Source: BOG-1112 sp964635325
GTDB taxonomy: Bacteria; Bdellovibrionota_B; Oligoflexia; Oligoflexales; Bog-1112
Length of the DNA stretch: 55,245 nucleotides
Assembly: GCA_964635325.1 (NCBI GenBank)
Contig: CAZWOL010000013.1
Location: 1-55,245 of the forward strand
Direction: 5' to 3'
This document shows, one piece after another, positions 35,881-43,613 of this stretch. Both the position numbers and the translations under genes were made by a program. Within the stretch, counting starts at the first letter, position 1. The number at the start of each line of letters is the position of its first letter. Under the pieces are notes generated by a model, which saw only the letters and a program-made list of their open reading frames with translations, was not told the DNA's origin and ran no database searches.

Positions 35881-35945
35881 AGGTTCTTTCTGAGGGATAG
35901 GAGCAAGGCACCAAAAAGCGCGATTGTATCCCTCAGACAGAACCT
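35881..35945. repeat. Long inverted repeat in the tig leader
   Basis: A 19-base arm starting AGGTTCTTTCTGAGG (35881-35899) matches the inverted arm 35927-35945 with one mismatch, around a 27-base loop. In the transcript this would be a very stable hairpin ending 37 bases before the tig start. The ends and the internal GAGCAAGGCACC...AGCGCGA resemble the element at 28079-28189, so it may be a dispersed repeat that has become part of the leader. Confidence 0.65.
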
Positions 35946-35982
35946 AGATACTTGCCATAAACTAGCCATAAAAGAGATACCG

Positions 35983-37350
35983 ATGAAAGCCATCGTTGAA
36001 GAAATCAATTCCGTTCAAAGACGTGTTAAGGTCACAGTTCCTTCCGAAGCTGTAAACAAAGCTTTTTCTGCATACTTTCAACGCGTGCAGGGCAAAGCCA
36101 AGATCCACGGATTCCGTCCTGGCAAAGCTCCTATGACGATCATCAAGAAGATGTATTCCGGCTCTGGCGCCTATGACATCGTAGACTCCTTGGTTCGCGA
36201 ACACCTTCTATCCGCTATCCGTGAGTCTGGAGTGCGCGCTATTTCTCAACCCTATTTGGAGAGTGCGCCGGCTCCAGTTGAGAATGAGTCTCTGGAGATG
36301 ACTGCGATCGTCGATATACTTCCTGAGATTCAATTGGGCGATGCTCATAAAAATCTATCTGTATCCTACAATCACTATGAAGCCGATGATCATATGCTCG
36401 AGCACCGTCTCGAGGATCTAGCACGGGAACATGCGCGCCTTAAAGCGATCGAAGGTGAAGCAAAATGTGAGATGGGTGACCTTGTTCGTTTGAGCTGTGT
36501 TGCTCGTATGGATGGTGCGGTTGTAGAACGCTTGAGTACAGACAGTCGAGTTGTAGAACTTGGCAAGAAGCACCTACCTTCTCCTGAAGTCGAAGCAGCT
36601 ATGCTTGGTATGAAAATTGGAGAAACAAAGACAATCAGCAATACCTTTAACGGTCCAAATGTTTTAGAAGAGTATCGTAACAAAACGATCTCTTTTGAAA
36701 TGACAGTGCTTGATATTAAGCGCTTTGATATTCCAGCTATCGATGCTGAATTTGCAAAAGATCTACAGTTTGAATCTGTAGATGCTATGAAGGAGGCTGT
36801 TCGAGGTGAGCTTGCTTCTGAGTATGAGCGTGCAAACCAAGATGCTGTGCATAACGCATTGCTGACAGAGCTTACAGAAAAAGTTCAGTTTGAAGTTCCA
36901 CCTTCTATTACCGATCAGGTCATCGACCATATTATTTCTCAGATGCGCTACAAAAATGATAGTGAACGCCAGAAAGCATTGACTAACAATGAACTGCGTA
37001 ACGGTGTTTTGCCTGAAGCGAAAATGCGCGCTAAGAACACTATGGTTTTGCATGAGTTGATTCGTGAAGAAAAACTGACGGCGAGTGATGAGGATCTTCG
37101 TCAGGAAGTTGCAGAGCGAGTTCAAGTTAGCGATCCCGAAGTTAAAGAGCGAGAGATCTCTCGTAACCTTAAGGAGTTCGGTGAAAGTATCCGTGAACAA
37201 GTTTTGTTCAATAAGGCTCTGCAATTTCTTGTAAGTCATGCAAAGATCCAGAAGGTGCCAGTGGTCCATGACCATAGTCATGATCACGATCATAGCCATC
37301 ACGACCATGATCACAGTCACCACCATGAAGATCACCACCACCACAGCTGA
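35983..37350 (+). CDS. tig: Trigger factor with a His-rich C-terminal tail
   Basis: Ribosome-associated chaperone and peptidyl-prolyl isomerase. The ribosome-docking signature GFRPGKAP is at about residue 43. The FKBP-like domain lies at about 160-245 (GDLVRLSCVARMDG), and the SurA-like helical arms fill the rest. The last 30 residues are unusual: 16 His interspersed with Asp and Ser (HDHSHDHDHSHHDHDHS and more), a likely metal-binding tail as seen in SlyD. Length 455 aa, longer than the E. coli protein because of this tail. It heads the tig-clpP-clpX-lon series. Confidence 0.96.
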   Translation: MKAIVEEINSVQRRVKVTVPSEAVNKAFSAYFQRVQGKAKIHGFRPGKAPMTIIKKMYSGSGAYDIVDSLVREHLLSAIRESGVRAISQPYLESAPAPVENESLEMTAIVDILPEIQLGDAHKNLSVSYNHYEADDHMLEHRLEDLAREHARLKAIEGEAKCEMGDLVRLSCVARMDGAVVERLSTDSRVVELGKKHLPSPEVEAAMLGMKIGETKTISNTFNGPNVLEEYRNKTISFEMTVLDIKRFDIPAIDAEFAKDLQFESVDAMKEAVRGELASEYERANQDAVHNALLTELTEKVQFEVPPSITDQVIDHIISQMRYKNDSERQKALTNNELRNGVLPEAKMRAKNTMVLHELIREEKLTASDEDLRQEVAERVQVSDPEVKEREISRNLKEFGESIREQVLFNKALQFLVSHAKIQKVPVVHDHSHDHDHSHHDHDHSHHHEDHHHHS

Positions 37351-37486
37351 TCCTTTTTGACTTGCTAAAGAAAATCCCCGCTCTAACGATTGCGTAAAGG
37401 AAGATTCTTGTCTTGCTGATGTGTTTGACATAATGTGAGCACTTAGAGGTTAAGAATCATGGTCTCGTAGTTTGCTAAGAAAGATG

Positions 37487-37502
37487 GCAAAGACGTCTTT
37501 GC
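37487..37502 (+). promoter_or_regulatory. Perfect 16-bp palindrome between tig and clpP
   Basis: GCAAAGACGTCTTTGC is symmetric over all 16 bases. As RNA it would form GCAAAG/CTTTGC with an ACGT loop, and TTTTTG follows ten bases later, so it could be a weak tig terminator. As DNA it could bind a dimeric regulator in front of clpP. The rest of the 37351-37572 gap shows no gene. Confidence 0.4.
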
Positions 37503-37572
37503 GCCTGTCTGTTTTTGAGCCCACACTAAGATAACGACAGTCGCCAAACATTCTTGAAGGAGTACACAAGCG

Positions 37573-38190
37573 ATGGCTCTGGTGCCCATAGTTGTAGAAA
37601 GCACAAGTCGCGGTGAGCGTTCTTGGGATATTTATTCTCGGCTTTTAAAAGATCGAATTATCCTTTTAGGAACTCCGATCTATGACGAGATGGCGAACGT
37701 AATTATTGCACAGCTCTTATTTTTGGAAAGTGAAGATCCAGATAAAGATGTTCACTTATATCTCAATACACCGGGCGGTTCGGTAACAGCAATACTTGCC
37801 ATCTACGATGCGATTCAGCACATACGCCCTGATGTTCGTACTTACTGTATTGGACAGTGTTCAAGTTCGGCTGCATGGTTGCTTGCTGCAGGTCAGCCAG
37901 GTAAACGCTATGCCCTGCCGAATGCACGCGTGATGATTCATCAGCCTCTTGGTGGTGCAACTGGACAAGCTACAGATATTCATATTCAAGCTCGTGAAAT
38001 TATCAGTTTGAAGAAAAGAATGTGTCAGATTCTAGCCAAGCACACTGGTCGCAGCGAAGAGCTTATTTATAAAGACATTGACCGTGACTTTTACATGTCC
38101 GCAGAAGAAGCTAAAGCTTATGGTATTGTGGATGAAGTAGTAAGCAGCGTGAAGAAAAGTCGAAAAGTCCTGGAAGAAGAGGTTCGTTAA
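37573..38190 (+). CDS. clpP: ATP-dependent Clp protease proteolytic subunit
   Basis: Serine protease that forms the tetradecameric chamber for ClpX. The catalytic Ser98 aligns in GQCSSSAAW, His123 is in MIHQPLGG, and Asp is in IDRDFYMSAEEAK. The oxyanion segment TPGGSVTA is present. The residues around the nucleophile differ from the usual GQAASMGA: Cys-Ser precede it and Ser-Ala follow instead of Met-Gly. Length 205 aa. AAGGAG lies ten bases before the ATG. clpX starts 41 bases after the stop. Confidence 0.95.
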   Translation: MALVPIVVESTSRGERSWDIYSRLLKDRIILLGTPIYDEMANVIIAQLLFLESEDPDKDVHLYLNTPGGSVTAILAIYDAIQHIRPDVRTYCIGQCSSSAAWLLAAGQPGKRYALPNARVMIHQPLGGATGQATDIHIQAREIISLKKRMCQILAKHTGRSEELIYKDIDRDFYMSAEEAKAYGIVDEVVSSVKKSRKVLEEEVR

Positions 38191-38197
38191 GTTTAGA

Positions 38198-38219
38198 CTG
38201 AGAGTATGTATGCTCTCAG
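38198..38219 (+). other. Hairpin in the clpP-clpX gap
   Basis: CTGAGAG, an eight-base loop and CTCTCAG make a perfect seven-pair stem ending at the clpX ribosome binding site AAGGAG. There is no T-run, so it is not a terminator; it may affect clpX translation or message stability. Confidence 0.45.
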
Positions 38220-38231
38220 CAAGGAGATTAT

Positions 38232-39530
38232 ATGGCTGGGAAAGATAGTGGTTTACATTGCAGCTTCTGTGGCAAAGGACAGCGTGAAGTCAAGAAGTTG
38301 ATCGCAGGTCCAAACGTCTATATCTGCGATGAGTGCATCCAGCTTTGTAACGACATCATTGCTGAGGAAGTTGAAAAAGAAGAAATTCTTGAGCAACATG
38401 ATAAAGTTCCTGATCCCAAAGACATCAAAAAAATTCTTGATGACTACATCATTGGACAAGAGCAAGCTAAGAAAACCTTAGCGGTTGCTGTTCATAATCA
38501 TTACAAACGTATTGATACGAAGAGCCAGAAGGATGACGAGGTTGATCTTTCCAAGTCCAACATCCTTCTGATCGGGCCCACTGGTACCGGTAAAACTCTA
38601 TTGGCTCAAACACTCGCTCGTATTCTCAATGTGCCTTTCACAATTGCAGATGCAACCAACCTGACAGAGGCTGGTTATGTGGGTGAGGACGTCGAAAACA
38701 TTATTCTCAACCTCTTGCAGGCTGCGGATTATGACGTAGAGCTCGCACAGCGTGGTATTGCCTATATTGATGAGATCGATAAAATTGCTCGTAAAGGTGA
38801 GAATCCATCGATCACTCGGGATGTTTCCGGTGAGGGTGTACAACAGGCTCTCTTGAAAATTATCGAGGGTACAATTGCGAACGTTCCTCCGCGAGGTGGA
38901 CGTAAGCATCCTCAGCAAGAATTTCTGCAGGTTGATACAACAAACGTCCTTTTCATCTGCGGTGGTGCGTTTACAGGGCTTGAAACCATTATTTCTCAGC
39001 GCCTAGAATCCAGTGCGATGGGATTTGGTGCTGATATCCGTTCCAAAAAGAAAGAACAACTGAGCAGTCTGCTGCCTAAAGTTCGGACTGAGGATCTGAT
39101 GAAGTTCGGCTTGATTCCAGAATTTATCGGCCGTCTACCAGTTGTTTGTACCTTGGGTGAGCTTGATGAAGAGACTCTGATCAAAATTTTGACACAGCCT
39201 AAGAATGCGATTGTCAAACAGTTTAAGAAGCTTTTTAGCTTTGAAACCGTAGAGCTCAAATTCACGGAAGGTTCTTTGCGTTCGGTTGTTCGCGAAGCAA
39301 TCAAACGTAAGACGGGTGCTAGGGGCTTGCGTTCTATCCTTGAAGAAGCCATGCTAAATATTATGTATGAGATGCCGAGCATTAAGGATCTCAAAGAAGT
39401 GATCATTACTGAAGAAAGCATTGAAAAGGGTGCGGAACCTATTTTGGTTTTCCGATCTCAAGACAAAAAAGCTGCTGAAGAGGGTGACAATTCTAAGAAA
39501 AAAAGAGGCGCTGGAACATCGTCTCCCTAG
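38232..39530 (+). CDS. clpX: ATP-dependent Clp protease ATP-binding subunit ClpX
   Basis: AAA+ unfoldase that feeds ClpP. The N-terminal zinc domain has CSFCGKGQ and CDECIQLC. Walker A is GPTGTGKTLLAQ, Walker B region YIDEIDKIARK, the RKH-type pore segment is in PPRGGRKHPQQEF, and the IGF-like ClpP-docking area follows EEQLSSLLP-type sequence in this region. The C-terminus ends with a Lys-rich tail. Normal length at 432 aa. Translation starts five bases after AAGGAG. Confidence 0.97.
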   Translation: MAGKDSGLHCSFCGKGQREVKKLIAGPNVYICDECIQLCNDIIAEEVEKEEILEQHDKVPDPKDIKKILDDYIIGQEQAKKTLAVAVHNHYKRIDTKSQKDDEVDLSKSNILLIGPTGTGKTLLAQTLARILNVPFTIADATNLTEAGYVGEDVENIILNLLQAADYDVELAQRGIAYIDEIDKIARKGENPSITRDVSGEGVQQALLKIIEGTIANVPPRGGRKHPQQEFLQVDTTNVLFICGGAFTGLETIISQRLESSAMGFGADIRSKKKEQLSSLLPKVRTEDLMKFGLIPEFIGRLPVVCTLGELDEETLIKILTQPKNAIVKQFKKLFSFETVELKFTEGSLRSVVREAIKRKTGARGLRSILEEAMLNIMYEMPSIKDLKEVIITEESIEKGAEPILVFRSQDKKAAEEGDNSKKKRGAGTSSP

Positions 39531-39582
39531 GGAGCTCCATTCATTGGTCGCATATTGCGTTGTTTATGAAGGGTTGGAGTCT

Positions 39583-39624
39583 GAGCGTCTTCAAGACGCA
39601 GCTCGTTCTATACTTTCTTTTTTT
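39583..39624 (+). terminator. Terminator after clpX
   Basis: GAGCGTC and GACGCAGCTC form a stem with a TTCAA loop and one bulge (39583-39604), followed by a T-rich stretch ending in TTTCTTTTTTT. The rest of the 39531-39845 gap (315 bases) holds a small GTGAT/ATCAC hairpin (39719-39732) and no gene that I can support. Confidence 0.7.
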
Positions 39625-39845
39625 CTTGTGAGGTCACTCGCCTGCTCAAATCAATTCATATAAAATTATTGTAGTTGGATTGTGAGTTTCGCTGGTTGTT
39701 ACTAGTGAAGCATGTGCAGTGATATGAATCACATGAAATAGGTTTCGATAGTCCCGACACTGAGATTGACTACATAGCGATCGTTGCATTTCCTCCGGGA
39801 TGCCGCAAGGTTTTATTACCTAAAGATAATTGGGGGAAGATAAGC

Positions 39846-42383
39846 ATGGCAAGCCACGAACTCGAAGCTGAGGAGCTAAAAAGCACGGTGAAAATTCCGC
39901 TACTGCCGCTAAGGGACATCATTGTGTTCCCAGCTACGGTTGTTCCGCTTTTTGTTGGACGTGAGAAGTCGATCCAGGCCCTTGAACATGCGATCACGGG
40001 CAACAAGGAAATACTTCTCGTGGCTCAGAAGAAAGCCAAGACGAATGATCCGGAAGTTGAGGATATTTATCCGGTCGGTACTGTATCGACTATACTTCAG
40101 CTTCTTCGTCTGCCTGACGGGACTGTCAAAATTCTGGTAGAAGGACAGAAACGTGCACGCGTACTGAACTATGTGCCTCATGATCGATTCTTTTTAGTGG
40201 AAGCTGAAGTTCTTCATGAACCTGTTCAGACCAGTATCGAGAACGAAGCGCTAATGCGCACTGTGAAGATGACCTTTGATAATTATGTACGTTTGAACAA
40301 GCGTATACCCCCCGAAATGCTTTTATCGATTGCTCAAATCGAATCAGAATCAAAGTTAGCAGATACTTTGGTGGCTCACTTGCCTAATCTCAAGCTTGAA
40401 GACAAGCAACGCTTACTCGAAGAGGTGGGGCCCCAAAAGCGTTTAGAAATTCTCTACGGATTCATTCAGTCGGAAATCGAAATCATACGTGTTGAGAAAA
40501 AGATTCGAGCTCGTGTGAAGCGGCAAATGGAAAAGACTCAGAAAGAGTACTATCTGAATGAGCAAATGGCTGCCATTCAGAAAGAGCTTGGAGACAAAGA
40601 CGAAAGTCGAGCAGAGATCAATGATATGGAGGAGCTAATTGCAAAAAAAGCTCTTTCTGACGAAGCTCGAGACAAGCTTACACGCGAGATTAAAAAGTTG
40701 AAGCAGATGTCTCCGATGTCTGCTGAAGCAGCGGTTGTACGTAATTACGTTGAAACCGTACTAGCCTTGCCATGGGGTGAGTATACTAAGGACATTAAAG
40801 ATCTCGTCTTTGCGGAAGATATACTTAACCGTGATCATTTCGGTTTAGATAAAATGAAAGAACGCATCCTTGAATACTTGGCAGTTCGTCATATGTCTGA
40901 GGATATGCGTGGACCCATACTTTGTCTTGTGGGCCCTCCGGGTGTAGGAAAAACATCACTGGCGCGTAGCATTGCAGAATCTCTCGGTCGAAAATTTGTT
41001 CGTATTTCTCTTGGTGGTGTCCGTGACCATGCTGAGATTCGTGGGCATCGCAAAACCTACATTGGGTCGATGCCTGGTAAGATTATCTTGTCTTTGAAAA
41101 AAGCGGGTTCTGCCAATCCTCTCATACTTCTTGATGAGATTGACAAGTTGGGATCCGATTATCGTGGGGATCCTGCAGCTGCCTTGCTTGAGGTTTTGGA
41201 TCCAGAGCAAAACAGTCGTTTTGCAGATCACTACCTTGACCTTGATTTTGATTTGTCGAAATGTCTCTTCATTGCAACAGCAAACTCTTATGAAGGCATT
41301 CCTCTTCCGCTACTTGATCGTATGGAGTGCACCAATATTGCGGGTTATACCGAGAGTGAAAAACTTGAGATTGCCACACGCTACTTAGTGCCTAAGCAGA
41401 TGAAAGAGTGTGGGCTAGCTGGGCAGTCTATAGTCTTTCAACAAAAAGCTTTGCTTGATTTGATTCGTTACTACACGCGTGAGGCTGGAGTGCGGCAGCT
41501 TGAACGTGAAGTCGCTGCAATTTTCCGTAAAGTAACACGTAAGCACATGCAGTCCCTTGTTAAAGAGCAGCGTAAGAAGTCTGGTGGAGAAGACCTTGAA
41601 AGCACAACTAAAGACACAAAAACGATTGCCGAACCCACAACGCTAGCTCGTGAAAATATCCGCATCAAAGAACAGATTACTCCTAAAAGCATAGAACAGT
41701 ACTTAGGGCCGCATCGCTTTCGCTTTGGTCGTCAGAATGACAAAAAAGAGATCGGTCTATGTACGGGGTTGGCATGGACGACATCGGGTGGAGATCTACT
41801 CTTTACCGAGGTGACCATATTGCCGGGTAAAGGCAAGCTCATTGCGACCGGTAAACTTGGAGAGGTGATGCAGGAGTCTGCTCAAGCAGCTTTGAGCTAT
41901 GTTCGGTCACGTGCGGTGTTCTTGGGTCTGGAGGAGGACTTCTATCAGAAGATCGATATCCATATTCACGTCCCTGAGGGGGCCATTCCTAAGGATGGGC
42001 CATCGGCAGGTCTTTGCATTGCTACGGCGTTGACGAGTGCCCTAACTCTGAGGCCGGTGAACCATGAGGTTGCCATGACTGGGGAGATTACCTTGCGAGG
42101 TAGAGCTCTTCCCATTGGGGGGCTTAAGGAGAAGTCTTTGGCAGCTCATCGCGGCGGGATCAAGAAGGTACTTTTCCCGAAGGAGAACACCAAGGATTTA
42201 CACGAGATTCCGAAGGCCATACTTAAGGAGATCGAATTTATTCCGGTCGAACATATGGACGAAGTGCTCCTTCATGCCTTGGTTTGGGGAGACACTCCTG
42301 CTCCGGACGAGCTTTACCAACGCCTTTCCCAGACCACTGTACTGCCCAAAGCCATCACCTCATCTGAATTTGTCGCCCACTAG
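39846..42383 (+). CDS. lon: ATP-dependent protease Lon
   Basis: Homo-oligomeric AAA+ protease for damaged and regulatory proteins. The N-terminal substrate-binding domain (about 15-215) starts IPLLPLRDIIVFPATVVPLF. Walker A is GPPGVGKTSLA, Walker B region LILLDEIDKLG, and the proteolytic dyad is Ser720 (KDGPSAG) with Lys763 (GGLKEKS). A Lys/Glu/Thr-rich insert at about 578-605 sits between the AAA+ and protease domains. Length 845 aa. GGGGGAAG lies six bases before the ATG. It has its own terminator and is separated from clpX by 315 bases, so probably has its own promoter. Confidence 0.97.
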   Translation: MASHELEAEELKSTVKIPLLPLRDIIVFPATVVPLFVGREKSIQALEHAITGNKEILLVAQKKAKTNDPEVEDIYPVGTVSTILQLLRLPDGTVKILVEGQKRARVLNYVPHDRFFLVEAEVLHEPVQTSIENEALMRTVKMTFDNYVRLNKRIPPEMLLSIAQIESESKLADTLVAHLPNLKLEDKQRLLEEVGPQKRLEILYGFIQSEIEIIRVEKKIRARVKRQMEKTQKEYYLNEQMAAIQKELGDKDESRAEINDMEELIAKKALSDEARDKLTREIKKLKQMSPMSAEAAVVRNYVETVLALPWGEYTKDIKDLVFAEDILNRDHFGLDKMKERILEYLAVRHMSEDMRGPILCLVGPPGVGKTSLARSIAESLGRKFVRISLGGVRDHAEIRGHRKTYIGSMPGKIILSLKKAGSANPLILLDEIDKLGSDYRGDPAAALLEVLDPEQNSRFADHYLDLDFDLSKCLFIATANSYEGIPLPLLDRMECTNIAGYTESEKLEIATRYLVPKQMKECGLAGQSIVFQQKALLDLIRYYTREAGVRQLEREVAAIFRKVTRKHMQSLVKEQRKKSGGEDLESTTKDTKTIAEPTTLARENIRIKEQITPKSIEQYLGPHRFRFGRQNDKKEIGLCTGLAWTTSGGDLLFTEVTILPGKGKLIATGKLGEVMQESAQAALSYVRSRAVFLGLEEDFYQKIDIHIHVPEGAIPKDGPSAGLCIATALTSALTLRPVNHEVAMTGEITLRGRALPIGGLKEKSLAAHRGGIKKVLFPKENTKDLHEIPKAILKEIEFIPVEHMDEVLLHALVWGDTPAPDELYQRLSQTTVLPKAITSSEFVAH

Positions 42384-42394
42384 TTGCAATTAGG

Positions 42395-42446
42395 GACACC
42401 TGAGGGCACCCTTGGGCTCCTTGGGTGTCTTCAATTATTTTTTTTT
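42395..42446 (+). terminator. Terminator after lon
   Basis: A long stem begins GACACC (42395-42400) and closes with GGTGTC (42424-42429), with further pairing inside, followed by TTCAATTA and nine T residues (42438-42446). A classic intrinsic terminator directly downstream of lon and upstream of rpmG. Confidence 0.85.
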
Positions 42447-42516
42447 ATGGCAAAGATTCGCATTTGCAGCTAAAGTCGGGGTCCTAAGAATTGAGATATT
42501 AGAAGGAATAACGATA

Positions 42517-42684
42517 ATGGCACGTTCAACGCGCAGAGAGAAAATCAAACTCGTATCTACAGCTGGTACTGGTTACTACTACACAACCGCCAAGCTCAAA
42601 GGCAAAGATAAATTGGTTTTGAAAAAATACGACCCAAAAGTTCGTAAACACGTCGAATTCAAAGAAGCCAAACTCGTTAAGTAA
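42517..42684 (+). CDS. rpmG: 50S ribosomal protein L33
   Basis: A 55-residue ribosomal protein: begins MARSTRREKIKLVSTAGTG, then YYYTTAKLKGKDKLVLKKYD. It has no cysteines, so it is the zinc-free form. The ATG at 42517 has AGAAGGA upstream; the frame opens earlier at 42412, inside the lon terminator, and that extension is not L33. Flanked by terminators on both sides, so probably transcribed alone. Confidence 0.97.
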   Translation: MARSTRREKIKLVSTAGTGYYYTTAKLKGKDKLVLKKYDPKVRKHVEFKEAKLVK

Positions 42685-42702
42685 TTAGTCTCTACGAGTT
42701 CT

Positions 42703-42761
42703 AAAAAAGGTGACTGTTCTATGTGTCCTTATTCGGGATGCATAGAACAGTCACCTTTTTT
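42703..42761. terminator. Bidirectional terminator between rpmG and the RHH gene
   Basis: A perfect 21-base inverted repeat (42703-42723 with 42741-42761), beginning AAAAAAGGTGACTGTT, encloses a 17-base loop. Because the arms begin with A6 and end with T6, it terminates in both directions. It serves rpmG on the plus strand and the RHH/nucleotidyltransferase pair on the minus strand, whose stop codon touches the right arm. Confidence 0.92.
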
Positions 42762-43018
42762 CATCTATGCAAAAGCCAGTCTGTCATCAGTTCTTTGATT
42801 ACACTTTGATAAGGTCTTCCCTCCAAGCGAGCTCTGTGCTGAAAAGCATTTAGCAAATCCTCAGGCACTTTCATGCTGATTAGCTTGCTTTTGGTTTTGC
42901 GACCAGCGTAGGCAATTGCTCGAAAATCATCGAGAAATTGCACAATTTGGTCTGGAGTGAGTTCTTTGCAACGTTCAAGATATTCCTCAGTAAAATATTG
43001 TACCGGTCTGTCCTTCAT
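42761..43018 (-). CDS. Ribbon-helix-helix (CopG-like) protein, probable antitoxin
   Basis: 85 residues. The C-terminal half has the CopG/BrnA-like pattern KLISMKVPEDLLNAFQHRA then LEGRPYQSVIKELMTDWL, typical of ribbon-helix-helix antitoxins that bind DNA as dimers and repress their own operon. The N-terminal half would be the toxin- or partner-binding part. It overlaps the nucleotidyltransferase gene by four bases (ATGA) and follows it in the operon. Confidence 0.75.
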   Translation of the reverse strand: MKDRPVQYFTEEYLERCKELTPDQIVQFLDDFRAIAYAGRKTKSKLISMKVPEDLLNAFQHRARLEGRPYQSVIKELMTDWLLHR

Positions 43019-43479
43019 GTCTTAATCATCTCCAGTGCTTGAATATCTGCCAGATCTTGTGGACGTCCGCTCTGCTTTTTCATGCGAATGAGATCTTTTT
43101 TAGAAAGAATACGAATGTGCTCTTTAGCATAAATTTTTTCAATGACAGTACAATCATCAAGATTTTCCGTGATGATGATGTCAACGATCTCCAGAGGGTT
43201 TTGCGGATTGTAAAATGACCATGCGATCAAATTTCTTTTTTCAATATATTCCTGACGAAATTGAAAGACCTCTTTAGCAGTAACTGGTAGTCGAGATTGT
43301 AAACCAATCGATTTGAAGGCTCTTTCGATTGCAATATAGGCCTCCTCTCGTTGACATATAATAAAATCGATATCGATGGTTCCGCGTGGAGCGCCATGTA
43401 ATGCAACAGCGTAACCACCTACAATCGCATAATTTATTTTGTGAGCTTTCAAACATTTACAAATGCGTTCTAAAATCAT
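43015..43479 (-). CDS. Nucleotidyltransferase-fold protein, probable toxin
   Basis: 154 residues of the AbiEii/MNT-type nucleotidyltransferase superfamily. The signature GGYAVALHGAPRGTIDIDFI has the Gly-Gly, the Arg/Thr and the paired Asp residues of the active site, and VDIIITENLDDC may supply the third Asp. Proteins of this kind often pair with a small DNA-binding or HEPN partner in toxin-antitoxin modules, where they nucleotidylate RNA or protein. The ATG at 43479 has GAGG six bases upstream; an ATG at 43485 is too close. A 24-base palindrome lies directly upstream. Confidence 0.75.
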   Translation of the reverse strand: MILERICKCLKAHKINYAIVGGYAVALHGAPRGTIDIDFIICQREEAYIAIERAFKSIGLQSRLPVTAKEVFQFRQEYIEKRNLIAWSFYNPQNPLEIVDIIITENLDDCTVIEKIYAKEHIRILSKKDLIRMKKQSGRPQDLADIQALEMIKT

Positions 43480-43490
43480 AAACATCCTCT

Positions 43491-43514
43491 TCGGTATATT
43501 CTAGTATATACCGA
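43491..43514 (-). promoter_or_regulatory. Palindromic operator of the nucleotidyltransferase-RHH pair
   Basis: TCGGTATAT and ATATACCGA are perfect nine-base inverted arms around a six-base TCTAGT centre. It lies 11 bases ahead of the start codon, between the ribosome binding site and the upstream gene, and contains -10-like TATACT on the minus strand. Position and symmetry suit binding by the RHH protein (inference). Confidence 0.7.
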
Positions 43515-43613
43515 CATCTCACATTTCTCCTAGGCCTTTTTTGTTATGTTCTTCGTCTCCATAATGCCTCATCCGCTATACTATTAGCTCAGAGGAAAAT
43601 ATGGAGTTCAAAT

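Noticed and set aside
36763..37431. 222-residue open frame opposite the end of tig
   Set aside because: It lies wholly antisense to a certain gene; its His-rich DNA gives repetitive Val/Met/Ile residues in this frame, and no family is recognisable.
38253..38465. Small frames opposite clpX and other genes
   Set aside because: Short, antisense and without ribosome sites or recognisable products.
39421..39663. 80-residue frame overlapping the clpX end
   Set aside because: Mostly in another frame of clpX and running through its terminator; no domain.
42412..42516. N-terminal extension of L33
   Set aside because: It would begin within the lon terminator, and L33 has its own ribosome site at the ATG of 42517.
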